Assembly: GCA_017536845.1 (NCBI GenBank) | Contig: JAFWCP010000561.1 | Span: forward strand, 1 to 10,221 | Source of the DNA: Solobacterium sp. | Lineage (GTDB): Bacteria; Bacillota_I; Bacilli_A; Erysipelotrichales; Erysipelotrichaceae | Direction: 5' to 3' | DNA: 10,221 nucleotides | The notes under the pieces: generated by a model | The model's database searches: none | What the model was told of the DNA's origin: nothing | Seen by the model: only the letters and a program-made list of their open reading frames with translations | In this document: positions 1 to 6,190 of the stretch, in pieces | Position numbering within the stretch: position 1 is the stretch's first letter | Layout: each line of letters begins with the position of its first letter | Made by a program: the position numbers and the translations under genes

Positions 1-96
1 CGGCGGAATGCCTTTTGCCTGCATATATGCCGCTGCCCGGGCGGAGGCTTCGGGATGATTGCGGCTGACGTCGCAGCCCGGGACATACCAGATCAT
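1..96 (-). CDS. N-terminal fragment of unidentified protein (possibly cysteine-rich/Fe-S related)
   Basis: Reading leftward from an ATG at 96 there are 32 open codons to the window edge, beginning MIWYVPGCDVSRNHPEASAR. A GGAGG-type ribosome binding site at about 101-106 lies just upstream and overlaps the TGA stop of the methyltransferase gene, so the two are almost certainly co-transcribed and may be translationally coupled. The spacing from the GGAGG core to the ATG is short, about 4 nt. The Y-x-P-G-C motif near the N terminus recalls the start of CCG-type cysteine-rich domains found in heterodisulfide-reductase-like (Fe-S) proteins. With only 32 residues visible this is a suggestion, not an assignment. 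There is no signal peptide in the visible part. The start is supported by the binding site and the open frame; the function is unknown. Confidence 0.6.
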   Translation of the reverse strand, partial: MIWYVPGCDVSRNHPEASARAAAYMQAKGIPP

Positions 97-105
97 ATCC
101 CCTCC

Positions 106-1287
106 TCAGAAGCGTTCGACAACCTGGAAGATGTAGAACTTCAGATAGCTTGTTTCATCCCGCTGCCAGAGAATCGGATGGTCACCGTTCTGCTGGGTGA
201 CGGAAATCTGCCTCAGGATGACCTGTTCTTTTTCTGTTGCTTCCTTCAGCATCTCTTCAAACAGCGCAGTTTCCATATACCGGGAACAGGAACAGGTGGC
301 CAGATACCCGTCCTTGCGCAGCAGGTTCATGGCCCTGGCATTGATGCTGAGATAGCCCTGGTAGGCGTGGTCCACCGTCCTTCTGGATTTGGTAAAGGCA
401 GGCGGATCAAGGATGATCAGGTCATAGTCCCCCTGTTTCAGGGTATCCAGATACGCAAAGACATCAGCCTGCTGAAACGTGATATTGGTTAAGGCATTAT
501 GCCCGGCATTGCGCTTTGCCTGTTCCAGAGCAGTCATGGAGATATCCACTGCCGTCACCTGGGCGGCATTTCCCAGCGCGGCGTTAAGCGCAAAGCCGCC
601 GGTATGGCTGAAGCAGTCGAGCACTTTCTTTCCTGCCGCAATCCCCCTTATCAGCAAGCGGTTGGACTTCTGGTCCAGGAAGTAGCCGGTTTTCTGGCCG
701 TTTTCTATGTCCACTTCCAGTTTCAGGCCGTTTTCGGAAATCAGCTTGACCGTTTCCCCTTTGGGTCCAAAGAACCCCTGGTAAAGGGGCAGGCCTTCTT
801 TTTCCCTTGCCTTGAGGTCATTGCGTTCATAGATGTATGCAACCCCGTCATCCTTCAAAAGCTTTAACAGAAGGCCATAGACCATCTCCCTGCGCTGTTC
901 AAAACCGGCAGCGGTGATCTGGGTGACAAGGGTATCGTTGTATCTGTCAGCAAGCAGGCCGCTTAAACCGTCCGCTTCGCCGTATACCATGCGGCAGTTG
1001 TCGAAGTTATCCCCCATGATCGTCCGACGGTAATCAATGGCAGTGCGCAGCCTGGCTTCAAAGAAGGCTTCATCAAGTTCTTCCTGATGGCTGGCCAGGA
1101 TACGTACGGCAATATGGCTGACAGCACTGTAAAACCCGCTGGCGATGAATTCCCCTGTTTCCGAGAAGATGGAGACCGGGTCGCCGTCAGAGCAGCCATC
1201 GGCAGATACCAGGTTGTTGCGGTACATCCACGGCTGGCCGGCTTTGAGGAAGCCCTCGCCTTTTTCACTTACAATGACCCGTTTCAT
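106..1287 (-). CDS. rlmI: RlmI-type class I SAM-dependent 23S rRNA (cytosine-5) methyltransferase
   Basis: This 393-residue protein has the architecture and length of RlmI/COG1092 enzymes (E. coli RlmI is 396 aa). An N-terminal PUA RNA-binding domain covers about residues 2-75. A linker and the motif GQKTGYFLDQKSNR (197-210) lead into a Rossmann methyltransferase domain. Visible motifs are the SAM-binding loop VLDCFSHTGGF (222-232), the acidic VDIS that follows (247-250), DPPAF of motif IV (294-298) and TCSCS of motif VI (331-335), which carries the cysteine expected to act as nucleophile. RlmI methylates C1962 of 23S rRNA in E. coli; that this protein hits the same base is inference from the family. 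The ATG shares one base with the GH13 stop (TGATG), and AGGAG at about 1296-1300 supports it. The gene is expected to depend on the GH13 promoter. No frameshift or missing motif is seen. Confidence 0.9.
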   Translation of the reverse strand: MKRVIVSEKGEGFLKAGQPWMYRNNLVSADGCSDGDPVSIFSETGEFIASGFYSAVSHIAVRILASHQEELDEAFFEARLRTAIDYRRTIMGDNFDNCRMVYGEADGLSGLLADRYNDTLVTQITAAGFEQRREMVYGLLLKLLKDDGVAYIYERNDLKAREKEGLPLYQGFFGPKGETVKLISENGLKLEVDIENGQKTGYFLDQKSNRLLIRGIAAGKKVLDCFSHTGGFALNAALGNAAQVTAVDISMTALEQAKRNAGHNALTNITFQQADVFAYLDTLKQGDYDLIILDPPAFTKSRRTVDHAYQGYLSINARAMNLLRKDGYLATCSCSRYMETALFEEMLKEATEKEQVILRQISVTQQNGDHPILWQRDETSYLKFYIFQVVERF

Positions 1288-2843
1288 CAGCGAAAGCTCC
1301 TGATCCAGTTCAAAAGGGAATCTCTGTAGACATTGGCTGCGACGTCACGCTTCATCTGGTCGGTGACCGTGCCATTCCTGGCCATCTTTGCAAGGATGCC
1401 GGCCTGCAGCTGTTCAACGGTCATCTCTTCATAGGGGATGTCGAATTCCTTTGCTTCGACAGTGACTTCTTTCTTTTCTTCCGGTTTTACGGCGATGGGT
1501 GCCGGGGCAGCAATGACCACGTCTTCGGACAGATAGATTTCACCGCCGTGCGGGGCAATCGTCAGATCCGCTTCACCGTCTTTTGCAGTCACAGCCTCAC
1601 CGCTGAATACACCCTTCCAGGTTCCTGTCCCCAGGCCCCTGACATGGACGGCAGCGGCGGCATCCTGGTTGTTGACGGCAACGATGGCTGTCTGCGTTTC
1701 GGTGCAGCGGGCAAAGACATACTGCCCGGTTGTCAGTGCCAGTTCCCTGTATGTGCCTTCGGAAAGGGCAGGAACTGTGCGGTGCAGGCGGCCCAGGGCC
1801 TTGATCCAGGGATAGTATGGATTGTCATCCCTGAAGTCAGACAGCTTCAGGGCAGGCCTCAGGGAATCATCCGACCAGCGTTCCTTCTTCCCTTCAATGC
1901 CGTATTCGGATCCATAGTATACGGAAGGAATGCCGGGCAGTGTGTACAGCAGGATGTGGACAGGGACAAAATCAGCTTTCCGGTTCAGGCGGCTGATGAT
2001 CCGTTCCACATCGTGGTTGTCCACGAACAGATACAGCCTGCCGATGCCCATGTCGCTCTGCCTTTTCAGCGTGTGGGCGATTTCAAAATAGTTGTGGTCA
2101 TTGTGGGCCGACCAGAAGGCCTTGTTCATCGCGTAATTGGTGACGCTGTGCAGCATCCGGTCATTCACCCAGCGGTTATATTCGCCATGGATGACCTCAC
2201 CCAGCAGGAAGAAGTCTTCCTTAACCTCATCAGCCAGCCTGCGCAGACATTCCATGAAGCCAAAATCAAGCACATCGGCCGCATCCAGCCGCAGGCCGTC
2301 TATATCAAAGGTCTTCACCCAGAAGCGGATGACATCGCAGAGATACTGCTGAACTTCCGGATTCTTCTGGTTGAGCCTGGGCAGGATGTTGTATCCGCCC
2401 CAGCTTTCATAGGAAAACCCGTCATTGAATTCGTTATTGCCATAAAAGTTCACATTGCAGTACCAGCTGACATACGGGGAGTTTTCCCGGTTTTTCAGGA
2501 TGTCCTGAAACGCGAAAAAGCCCCGGCCGGTGTGGTTGAAGACACCGTCAAAAATAACCCGGATGCCGGCCTTGTGAGCCTTGCGCACAAAACGGACAAG
2601 ATCTTCATTGGTGCCCAGACGGCTGTCAAGACGACGGTAATCCACCGTTTCATAGCCATGCCCTTCCGATTCGAACAACGGGCCGATGTACAGGGCATCC
2701 ACGCCCATTTCCTGCATGTGGCCGATCCAGGGATCCAGATCCTTCAGCCGGGATACCGGCTCGCCAAAGCTGTTTTTCTTCGGCGCCCCCAGCAGGCCAA
2801 GGGGATAAATATGATAAAACACTGCCTTTTCATACCAGCGCAT
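1287..2843 (-). CDS. Cytoplasmic GH13 alpha-amylase-family glucan hydrolase with C-terminal extension
   Basis: This is a 518-residue alpha-amylase-family (GH13) enzyme, probably acting on maltodextrins inside the cell, since no signal peptide is present. The four conserved regions of the (beta/alpha)8 barrel are visible: DGVFNH (99-104), LRLDAAD with nucleophile Asp187 (184-190), LLGEVIH with acid/base Glu216 (213-219), and VDNHD with Asp278 (274-278). A C-terminal beta domain of ordinary size follows to about residue 440. After that come an Ala/Pro/Lys/Glu-rich linker (about 445-466) and a helical-looking tail (about 470-518) not usual for the family. Exact specificity (cyclomaltodextrinase, neopullulanase or maltodextrin glucosidase type) cannot be read here. 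I chose the ATG at 2843 rather than upstream in-frame ATGs because AGGAGG at about 2851-2856 is well spaced and the protein then starts with a typical GH13 strand (MRWYEKAVFYHIYPLG). The stop overlaps the rRNA methyltransferase start. Confidence 0.9.
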   Translation of the reverse strand: MRWYEKAVFYHIYPLGLLGAPKKNSFGEPVSRLKDLDPWIGHMQEMGVDALYIGPLFESEGHGYETVDYRRLDSRLGTNEDLVRFVRKAHKAGIRVIFDGVFNHTGRGFFAFQDILKNRENSPYVSWYCNVNFYGNNEFNDGFSYESWGGYNILPRLNQKNPEVQQYLCDVIRFWVKTFDIDGLRLDAADVLDFGFMECLRRLADEVKEDFFLLGEVIHGEYNRWVNDRMLHSVTNYAMNKAFWSAHNDHNYFEIAHTLKRQSDMGIGRLYLFVDNHDVERIISRLNRKADFVPVHILLYTLPGIPSVYYGSEYGIEGKKERWSDDSLRPALKLSDFRDDNPYYPWIKALGRLHRTVPALSEGTYRELALTTGQYVFARCTETQTAIVAVNNQDAAAAVHVRGLGTGTWKGVFSGEAVTAKDGEADLTIAPHGGEIYLSEDVVIAAPAPIAVKPEEKKEVTVEAKEFDIPYEEMTVEQLQAGILAKMARNGTVTDQMKRDVAANVYRDSLLNWIRSFR

Positions 2844-2871
2844 TCTGTTTCCTCCTGTTTCATCTGCGGCA

Positions 2872-2897
2872 TTTAAAACCCGCCGCACTGCGACGGG
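2872..2897 (-). terminator. Probable intrinsic terminator after the rhodanese-like gene
   Basis: Read on the minus strand, an 8-bp GC-rich stem (2890-2897 with 2879-2886, one G-T wobble, 3-nt loop) is followed by TTTTAAAT. It lies just past the rhodanese-like stop and before the GH13 ribosome binding site. The T run is only four bases, so termination may be partial and allow read-through into the GH13 gene. Confidence 0.5.
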
Positions 2898-2898
2898 C

Positions 2899-2924
2899 AT
2901 AGTATCACGATTCAAGTTCTCCTG
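2899..2924 (-). promoter_or_regulatory. Possible promoter for the GH13-rlmI unit, overlapping the rhodanese-like stop codon
   Basis: On the minus strand a TGGACA-like -35 is followed, after an 18-bp spacer, by TACTAT at 2904-2899. The TGA directly before this -10 is the stop codon of the rhodanese-like gene and would also serve as the TGn of an extended -10. Predicted initiation would fall inside the GC hairpin at 2879-2897, which weakens the call or implies a transcript starting within that hairpin. Confidence 0.3.
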
Positions 2925-3354
2925 TCCAGTTGATAATACCGCCGAGATTGTAAACATTCTCATAACCGATATTCATCAGCAGCCGGCAGGCCCTGGCAGA
3001 GCGCCTTCCGTTGGTGCTGTAGACAAAGATGATCTGCCGCAGATTGCGGATATTGCTGCTGGCATAGAGGATGATGTCATCCTCCTGCAGGTTGATTGCT
3101 CCCGGGATGTGGCCGTTGAAATAGTCTTCCTGTTTTCTGACATCCAGGACAACCGCCATGTTGTTGACGATGCCTTCTTCCGCTTCATCCATCGTCAGGT
3201 TTTTCACTTCCGCGCTGATCCTCAGCCTTTCCTGCCGGGTCGGGTTCTCCTTGGGCATTTCCTTTCTCTGAAAACCGTCCAGGAAGGATCCCATAGAGGC
3301 GGTATCTTCTTCCTTTGCACGCGGCGCGATATGCAGCCTGTCATCATTTGCCAT
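2905..3354 (-). CDS. Rhodanese-fold protein lacking the catalytic cysteine
   Basis: This is a 149-residue single-domain rhodanese-like protein. After an N-terminal stretch of about 48 polar, charged residues, the rhodanese fold runs from about 50 to 147: VVLDVRKQEDYFNGHIPGAI (68-87), the active-site loop region VYSTNGRRS (111-119) and a closing NLGGIINW (136-143). In active rhodaneses the loop reads VYCxxGxRS. Here the cysteine position is Ser113, encoded by AGC, while the flanking residues are intact, so sulfur transfer by the usual persulfide route is not expected. Cys123, ten residues later, is not at the canonical place. It may be a binding or regulatory module instead. No signal peptide or membrane segment is seen, so it is probably cytoplasmic. 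GGAGG at 3364-3368, 9 nt before the ATG, fixes the start. The gene has its own promoter, and a weak terminator separates it from the GH13 gene. Confidence 0.85.
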   Translation of the reverse strand: MANDDRLHIAPRAKEEDTASMGSFLDGFQRKEMPKENPTRQERLRISAEVKNLTMDEAEEGIVNNMAVVLDVRKQEDYFNGHIPGAINLQEDDIILYASSNIRNLRQIIFVYSTNGRRSARACRLLMNIGYENVYNLGGIINWTGELES

Positions 3355-3377
3355 ACATGTAAACCTCCGTCTGCACC

Positions 3378-3406
3378 ATTCTATCTTATGCGGCAGAAAA
3401 GGACAA
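3378..3406 (-). promoter_or_regulatory. Sigma-A-type promoter for the rhodanese-like gene
   Basis: On the minus strand a TTGTCC -35 (3406-3401) and a TAGAAT -10 (3383-3378) are separated by exactly 17 bp. Predicted initiation near 3371 leaves a leader of about 17 nt that contains the GGAGG ribosome binding site and little else. Confidence 0.6.
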
Positions 3407-3456
3407 TCGGAAAAGATGAGATGTGGATGATTTTTAACAGTTATAAACTGAAGTCA

Positions 3457-3479
3457 GAAAAAAAGGCCTTCCGGCCTTT
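3457..3479 (-). terminator. Intrinsic terminator of the envelope lipoprotein unit
   Basis: A perfect 7-bp stem (AAAGGCC/GGCCTTT at 3462-3468 and 3473-3479, 4-nt loop) is followed on the minus strand by a run of seven T. It begins 6 nt after the TAA of the lipoprotein gene. The opposite strand lacks a comparable T run, so it works mainly for the minus strand. Confidence 0.85.
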
Positions 3480-3485
3480 CTGGGA

Positions 3486-4055
3486 TTATTTCATGCTTAA
3501 GACGATTTCCCTGACCTCGTCCTCGGTCAGACCATGGCCGGGATTCGTCAGAGCATAGGTAATGGAATAGGAACTGTCACCGTCTGTCCATGTAGCGATG
3601 TGGATGGTGTCGTTGACGCCGGATATATGGACGATGATATTGTCCATGATGACATCCTTCTGCTGGCTGTAGTCCGCATAGACGCCGGAAACATTGTCAT
3701 TGCCGTTGCCCTTGCGGATGACAAGGTCATTGTCATCTCTCTGATAGGTTACTTCCACGACATCATCCAGATAGCTGATTTCGGAAATTTCCTCAAAGCC
3801 TTCAATGGTCTGGTCCGGGGTTTCAAAGCCGCCTTCAACACCGGCCGCTTCAACAGCCTGGCTGACGTCTTCCGCCTGAGTCCAGGGATTTTCATGGACA
3901 ACCACTTCCTGCTGCTGGTCATTGTTCTGAACCGGTGCTGCAGAACCGGGATTGTTCTGGGCAGAAGAAACTGCTGCCGCGGAAGAGCCGGCCTTGGAAC
4001 ATCCGGCAAAAAGCAGAGCTGCCGTACTGACGGCGATCATCATTTTTTTCATCAT
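3486..4055 (-). CDS. DUF4367-like lipoprotein
   Basis: This is a 189-residue exported lipoprotein. The signal peptide is MMKKMMIAVSTAALLFAGC, with a lipobox LFAGC and Cys19 as the predicted lipidation site. A low-complexity Ser/Ala/Asn/Gln tether follows (about 20-52), then a compact domain (about 57-189). The pattern IRKGNG...VSGVYADY, then ATWTDGDSSYSIT, then a final LTEDEVREIVLSM resembles the DUF4367 class of extracytoplasmic domains; this is recognition by pattern, not by search. Function is unknown. AAGGAG seven nt upstream supports the ATG at 4055 (a second ATG follows directly at 4052); an in-frame ATG at 4091 lacks such a site and would bury the signal peptide. The gene lies 46 bp after the pseudo-deacetylase gene with no terminator or clear promoter between, so the two probably form an operon. 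Confidence 0.85.
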   Translation of the reverse strand: MMKKMMIAVSTAALLFAGCSKAGSSAAAVSSAQNNPGSAAPVQNNDQQQEVVVHENPWTQAEDVSQAVEAAGVEGGFETPDQTIEGFEEISEISYLDDVVEVTYQRDDNDLVIRKGNGNDNVSGVYADYSQQKDVIMDNIIVHISGVNDTIHIATWTDGDSSYSITYALTNPGHGLTEDEVREIVLSMK

Positions 4056-4101
4056 TTGCAATCTCCTTATTAACGATTTGTATTGTCTCACATTTCATGG
4101 T

Positions 4102-5052
4102 TTATTCATAGCTTGCCCGAAGGGTTTCCGCCTGTTTTTCAAGAATCTTAATCTGTTCGTAAAGATCATTCATCTGTTGTGACGCTCCTTCATACCACGC
4201 GTCATAGAACTGTCTGTTTTCGGCTGTCACCCGGCGTCCGTTTTCCAGGTCCGTGATTGTAACATTGCGGGTAAACAGGCTTTCGGTGATTGACCGGAAG
4301 TACTGTTCGGTAAAGGTCATACCGGAACTGCCGCTGTCCATCAGCAGGACAAGATTGCCGCCGTGCGCATAGCAGTTCAGGATCTTGTCCACATACCCGC
4401 CGGAATAATAGCCGATGCCCCCGATGACCCAGGGATTGGCCCCTTCATCCGCAAAACTGATTTCGTCTCTGTCAATGCCGCGGAAGATCGCATAGTAGAC
4501 GTTGTTCTCACGCATGACTTCATCATAACGTTCGGCATAGACACCCGGTTCAAAGCAGATGGTATCCGGCAGTCCCAGCCCTCTTTCGTTCATGGTCGCC
4601 CTTACATCATCCAGGGTCTTCTGCAGGTTCCTGACCCCGTCAAAGCGAAGCGCGGTCCGATAGCCCTGCCAGATCAGGTCGTTGACAGTCTCAGCTGACA
4701 TGGCGCCTTCATCCCCGGGCAGCCTGTCTTCGCTGAAGGCGAGAAGGCAGATGATATTGTACTGGTCAAACAAGGGTTTGATCGTTTCCGCAAAATCCGC
4801 CGGCGGATCCAGAAAGACATATTCAAAACAGCCCCGGCCTTCAAAACTGCCCTCGATATCTTCAATCTCTGCCTGCAGATTGCTGATCTGCCGTTCAATG
4901 ACACTGATTTCTTCGTTGATTTCATGAGTTTCTCTGTCCGATCTGCCGTCCAGTGAACGGGCAAAAAGAAAAAGACCGCCAAATACCGCAATCAGAACAA
5001 GCGGCAGTATCAGATGCAGAATTCCAAATCCTCTTTCTTCATTTTCCGGCAT
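4102..5052 (-). CDS. Membrane-anchored protein with degenerate NodB (CE4 deacetylase-like) domain
   Basis: A short cytoplasmic N terminus is followed by one membrane helix (about 10-31), a charged coiled-coil segment (about 42-70), a globular domain (about 75-265) and a second coiled coil (about 288-314), 316 residues in all. The globular domain follows the order of a NodB/CE4 deacetylase but with catalytic motifs altered. VFLDPP (79-84) stands where TFDDGP belongs, so the first Asp is Leu81. The HTxxH motif is absent (region 118-140). CFEPGVY (166-172) replaces RPPYG, and LVLLMDSG (234-241) replaces the final L-x-H. It is therefore likely a non-catalytic homologue facing the outside; this is inferred by eye from motif order. 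Four cysteines (75, 102, 166, 227) lie in the ectodomain. AAGGAGG 7 nt upstream decides for the ATG at 5052 over one at 5121. Probably co-transcribed with the lipoprotein gene. Confidence 0.75.
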   Translation of the reverse strand: MPENEERGFGILHLILPLVLIAVFGGLFLFARSLDGRSDRETHEINEEISVIERQISNLQAEIEDIEGSFEGRGCFEYVFLDPPADFAETIKPLFDQYNIICLLAFSEDRLPGDEGAMSAETVNDLIWQGYRTALRFDGVRNLQKTLDDVRATMNERGLGLPDTICFEPGVYAERYDEVMRENNVYYAIFRGIDRDEISFADEGANPWVIGGIGYYSGGYVDKILNCYAHGGNLVLLMDSGSSGMTFTEQYFRSITESLFTRNVTITDLENGRRVTAENRQFYDAWYEGASQQMNDLYEQIKILEKQAETLRASYE

Positions 5053-5077
5053 GCCGTATCCTCCTTGGCCATCTTCT

Positions 5078-5083
5078 ATTATA
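5078..5083 (-). promoter_or_regulatory. -10 element of the pseudo-deacetylase/lipoprotein unit
   Basis: A perfect TATAAT reads on the minus strand 25 bp upstream of the ATG at 5052, with the AAGGAGG site in between. No good -35 is seen at 16-18 bp. Initiation near 5071 would give a leader of about 19 nt. Confidence 0.5.
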
Positions 5084-5139
5084 CCTTTTTTAAGACTTTC
5101 TTCAGCGATGAAATTGTTCACCGCATATTCACGTGTGCG

Positions 5140-5148
5140 TGCTATGAT
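5140..5148 (+). promoter_or_regulatory. Extended -10 promoter of the thioredoxin-like lipoprotein gene
   Basis: TGCTATGAT is an extended -10 box (TGn plus TATGAT) 25 bp before the ATG at 5174. The best -35 candidates (TTGTTC at 5114-5119, TTCACC at 5117-5122) are too far away at 20-23 bp, as is common where an extended -10 is used. The region 5053-5173 holds this promoter and the divergent one on the minus strand. Confidence 0.5.
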
Positions 5149-5173
5149 GGTTTTCGTTCAAAAAGGAGAGTTT

Positions 5174-5773
5174 ATGCGATCAACTGCAGTGATATTACTG
5201 AACCTTTGCCTGCTTGCCGGCTGTGCCGCACCGTCCGTTTCTTCTTCAACGGAATCGGAAAGTGCAGCATCTGTTAACAAGGACAACCAGATCAAGGCGG
5301 ATATGCGGGCCTACCGTTGGCTCGATGACGATGATCCTGCCTTTCTCTATATGACCATGGCCCGCTCCAACCGTTTCTATGATGAAGGCGGCACCGGCAT
5401 CCTGTACTATGGCTATGCCGGCTGTGAATACTGTGAAAGGGCTGTCCCTGTACTCAACGCGGCGGCCAAGGACGTCGGCATCGAGGTCTTTTATGTCAAT
5501 GTCTATGAAGACATCCGCACCGATGAAGACGTCAGCGCGATGCTGAAGAACCTGGAGCCGGCAATGAAACGGGAAGTCAACCCGGAAACCGGCGAAGAAG
5601 AACCGGTCATGTATACCCCGGAGGTCGTTGCGCTCAAAGACGGCGTGATTGTCGGCCACCACACCGCCCTGGTGGACGAATATATCATTACCGATGAAGA
5701 AAGCCAGATGAACGATGCCGAAAAAGAGCATCTGACGCAGATTTACAAGAACCTGTTTTCTTTGATCCGCTGA
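5174..5773 (+). CDS. Thioredoxin-fold lipoprotein (CEYC)
   Basis: This is a 199-residue exported thiol-disulfide protein. The signal peptide MRSTAVILLNLCLLAGC carries the lipobox LLAGC, with Cys17 as lipid anchor, then a Ser-rich tether (about 18-36). The thioredoxin fold covers about 40-199: strand ILYYGYAGCEYCE (76-88) with redox cysteines 84 and 87, strand EVFYVNVY (104-111) and the cis-proline motif YTPEVVALKDG (147-157, Pro149). The segment between these, about 112-146, is a longer acidic insertion than in plain thioredoxins. It resembles the thioredoxin-family lipoproteins of Gram-positive bacteria that reduce or form disulfides outside the membrane; direction of electron flow cannot be told. 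AAGGAG at 5163-5168 sets the start, and an in-frame ATG at 5051 would translate through the promoter. The next gene begins 33 bp downstream with no terminator, suggesting co-transcription. Confidence 0.88.
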   Translation: MRSTAVILLNLCLLAGCAAPSVSSSTESESAASVNKDNQIKADMRAYRWLDDDDPAFLYMTMARSNRFYDEGGTGILYYGYAGCEYCERAVPVLNAAAKDVGIEVFYVNVYEDIRTDEDVSAMLKNLEPAMKREVNPETGEEEPVMYTPEVVALKDGVIVGHHTALVDEYIITDEESQMNDAEKEHLTQIYKNLFSLIR

Positions 5774-5806
5774 ATGTAGTATGATTTTTGAAAGGAGAAA
5801 CACAAT

Positions 5807-6112
5807 ATGGCAGACATCAACATTGAAGCGTATGTTCAGAAGGTAGTCGACTATGTCAAAAAGGCACCGGAGAAGCTGAAGGAAATCACCGCCAGCAACG
5901 AAACCCTGAAGAAGTTCCTGGGCGATGACGGCAAGCTTTCAAAGGATGACCTCGACAGAGTCATGACAGCCGTCAAGGCTTCCGCCGCTGTCAAGGCAGT
6001 GCTGGGCGAAGACGGAAAGCTCGACAAGGAAGACCTTGCCCGCCTGGGCAATGAGGCCAGAGAACTTGGCGAAAACCTCTTCGGCAAGGCCAAAAACCTC
6101 TTCGGCAAATAA
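5807..6112 (+). CDS. Small highly charged protein with duplicated LGxDGKLxKxDL motif, function unknown
   Basis: This 101-residue protein is rich in Lys, Asp, Glu, Ala and Leu and predicted almost fully helical, with no signal peptide or membrane segment. Two copies of a motif, FLGDDGKLSKDDLDRV (37-52) and VLGEDGKLDKEDLARL (65-80), lie exactly 28 residues apart, each followed by an amphipathic helix. The C terminus repeats LFGKAKNLFGK. The DGKL..DDL pattern superficially resembles the second half of an EF-hand loop, but the first two metal positions are missing. I do not recognise the family. A strong AAAGGAG site precedes the ATG. TATGAT at 5780-5785, 22 bp before the start, could be an additional -10, though no -35 is visible; otherwise it is read from the thioredoxin-like gene. 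A strong terminator follows. Real coding is supported by the binding site, the repeat structure and the terminator placement. Confidence 0.8.
   Translation: MADINIEAYVQKVVDYVKKAPEKLKEITASNETLKKFLGDDGKLSKDDLDRVMTAVKASAAVKAVLGEDGKLDKEDLARLGNEARELGENLFGKAKNLFGK
6072..6108 (+). repeat. Tandem 16-nt direct repeat at the 3' end of the small charged-protein gene
   Basis: The 16-nt string AAAACCTCTTCGGCAA occurs at 6072-6087 and again at 6093-6108, a period of 21 nt (7 codons). It encodes the repeated NLFGK peptide. Identity at the DNA level, including third codon positions, points to a recent internal duplication. Confidence 0.85.
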
Positions 6113-6124
6113 GCTTCATCCGCC

Positions 6125-6150
6125 AACCGGACGCAAACGTCCGGTTTTTT
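6125..6150 (+). terminator. Intrinsic terminator after the small charged-protein gene
   Basis: A perfect 9-bp stem, AACCGGACG (6125-6133) with CGTCCGGTT (6138-6146), around a 4-nt CAAA loop, followed by T to 6150. It lies 12 nt after the stop codon. Confidence 0.92.
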
Positions 6151-6181
6151 ATTCAAATTGCCGTTCATTTCTTTCGCGATA

Positions 6182-6190
6182 TGGTAAAAT
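6182..6190 (+). promoter_or_regulatory. Extended -10 promoter of the polysaccharide deacetylase gene
   Basis: TGGTAAAAT matches an extended -10 (TGn plus TAAAAT) and lies 32 bp after the upstream terminator and 16 bp before the ATG at 6207. The -35 region is poor. Initiation near 6197 would place the AGGGAG ribosome binding site at the very 5' end of the mRNA, a nearly leaderless arrangement. Confidence 0.45.

Noticed and set aside
1548..2876. Long plus-strand open frame (442 codons) opposite the GH13 gene
   Set aside because: The opposing frame is a clear GH13 enzyme with all catalytic motifs; the plus-strand frame has no recognisable domain and reflects the codon bias of the real gene.
5917..6046. 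Two EF-hand calcium-binding loops in the small charged protein
   Set aside because: Only the second half of the loop consensus matches; loop positions 1 and 3 are hydrophobic or Gly in the first copy, so true EF-hands are unlikely.
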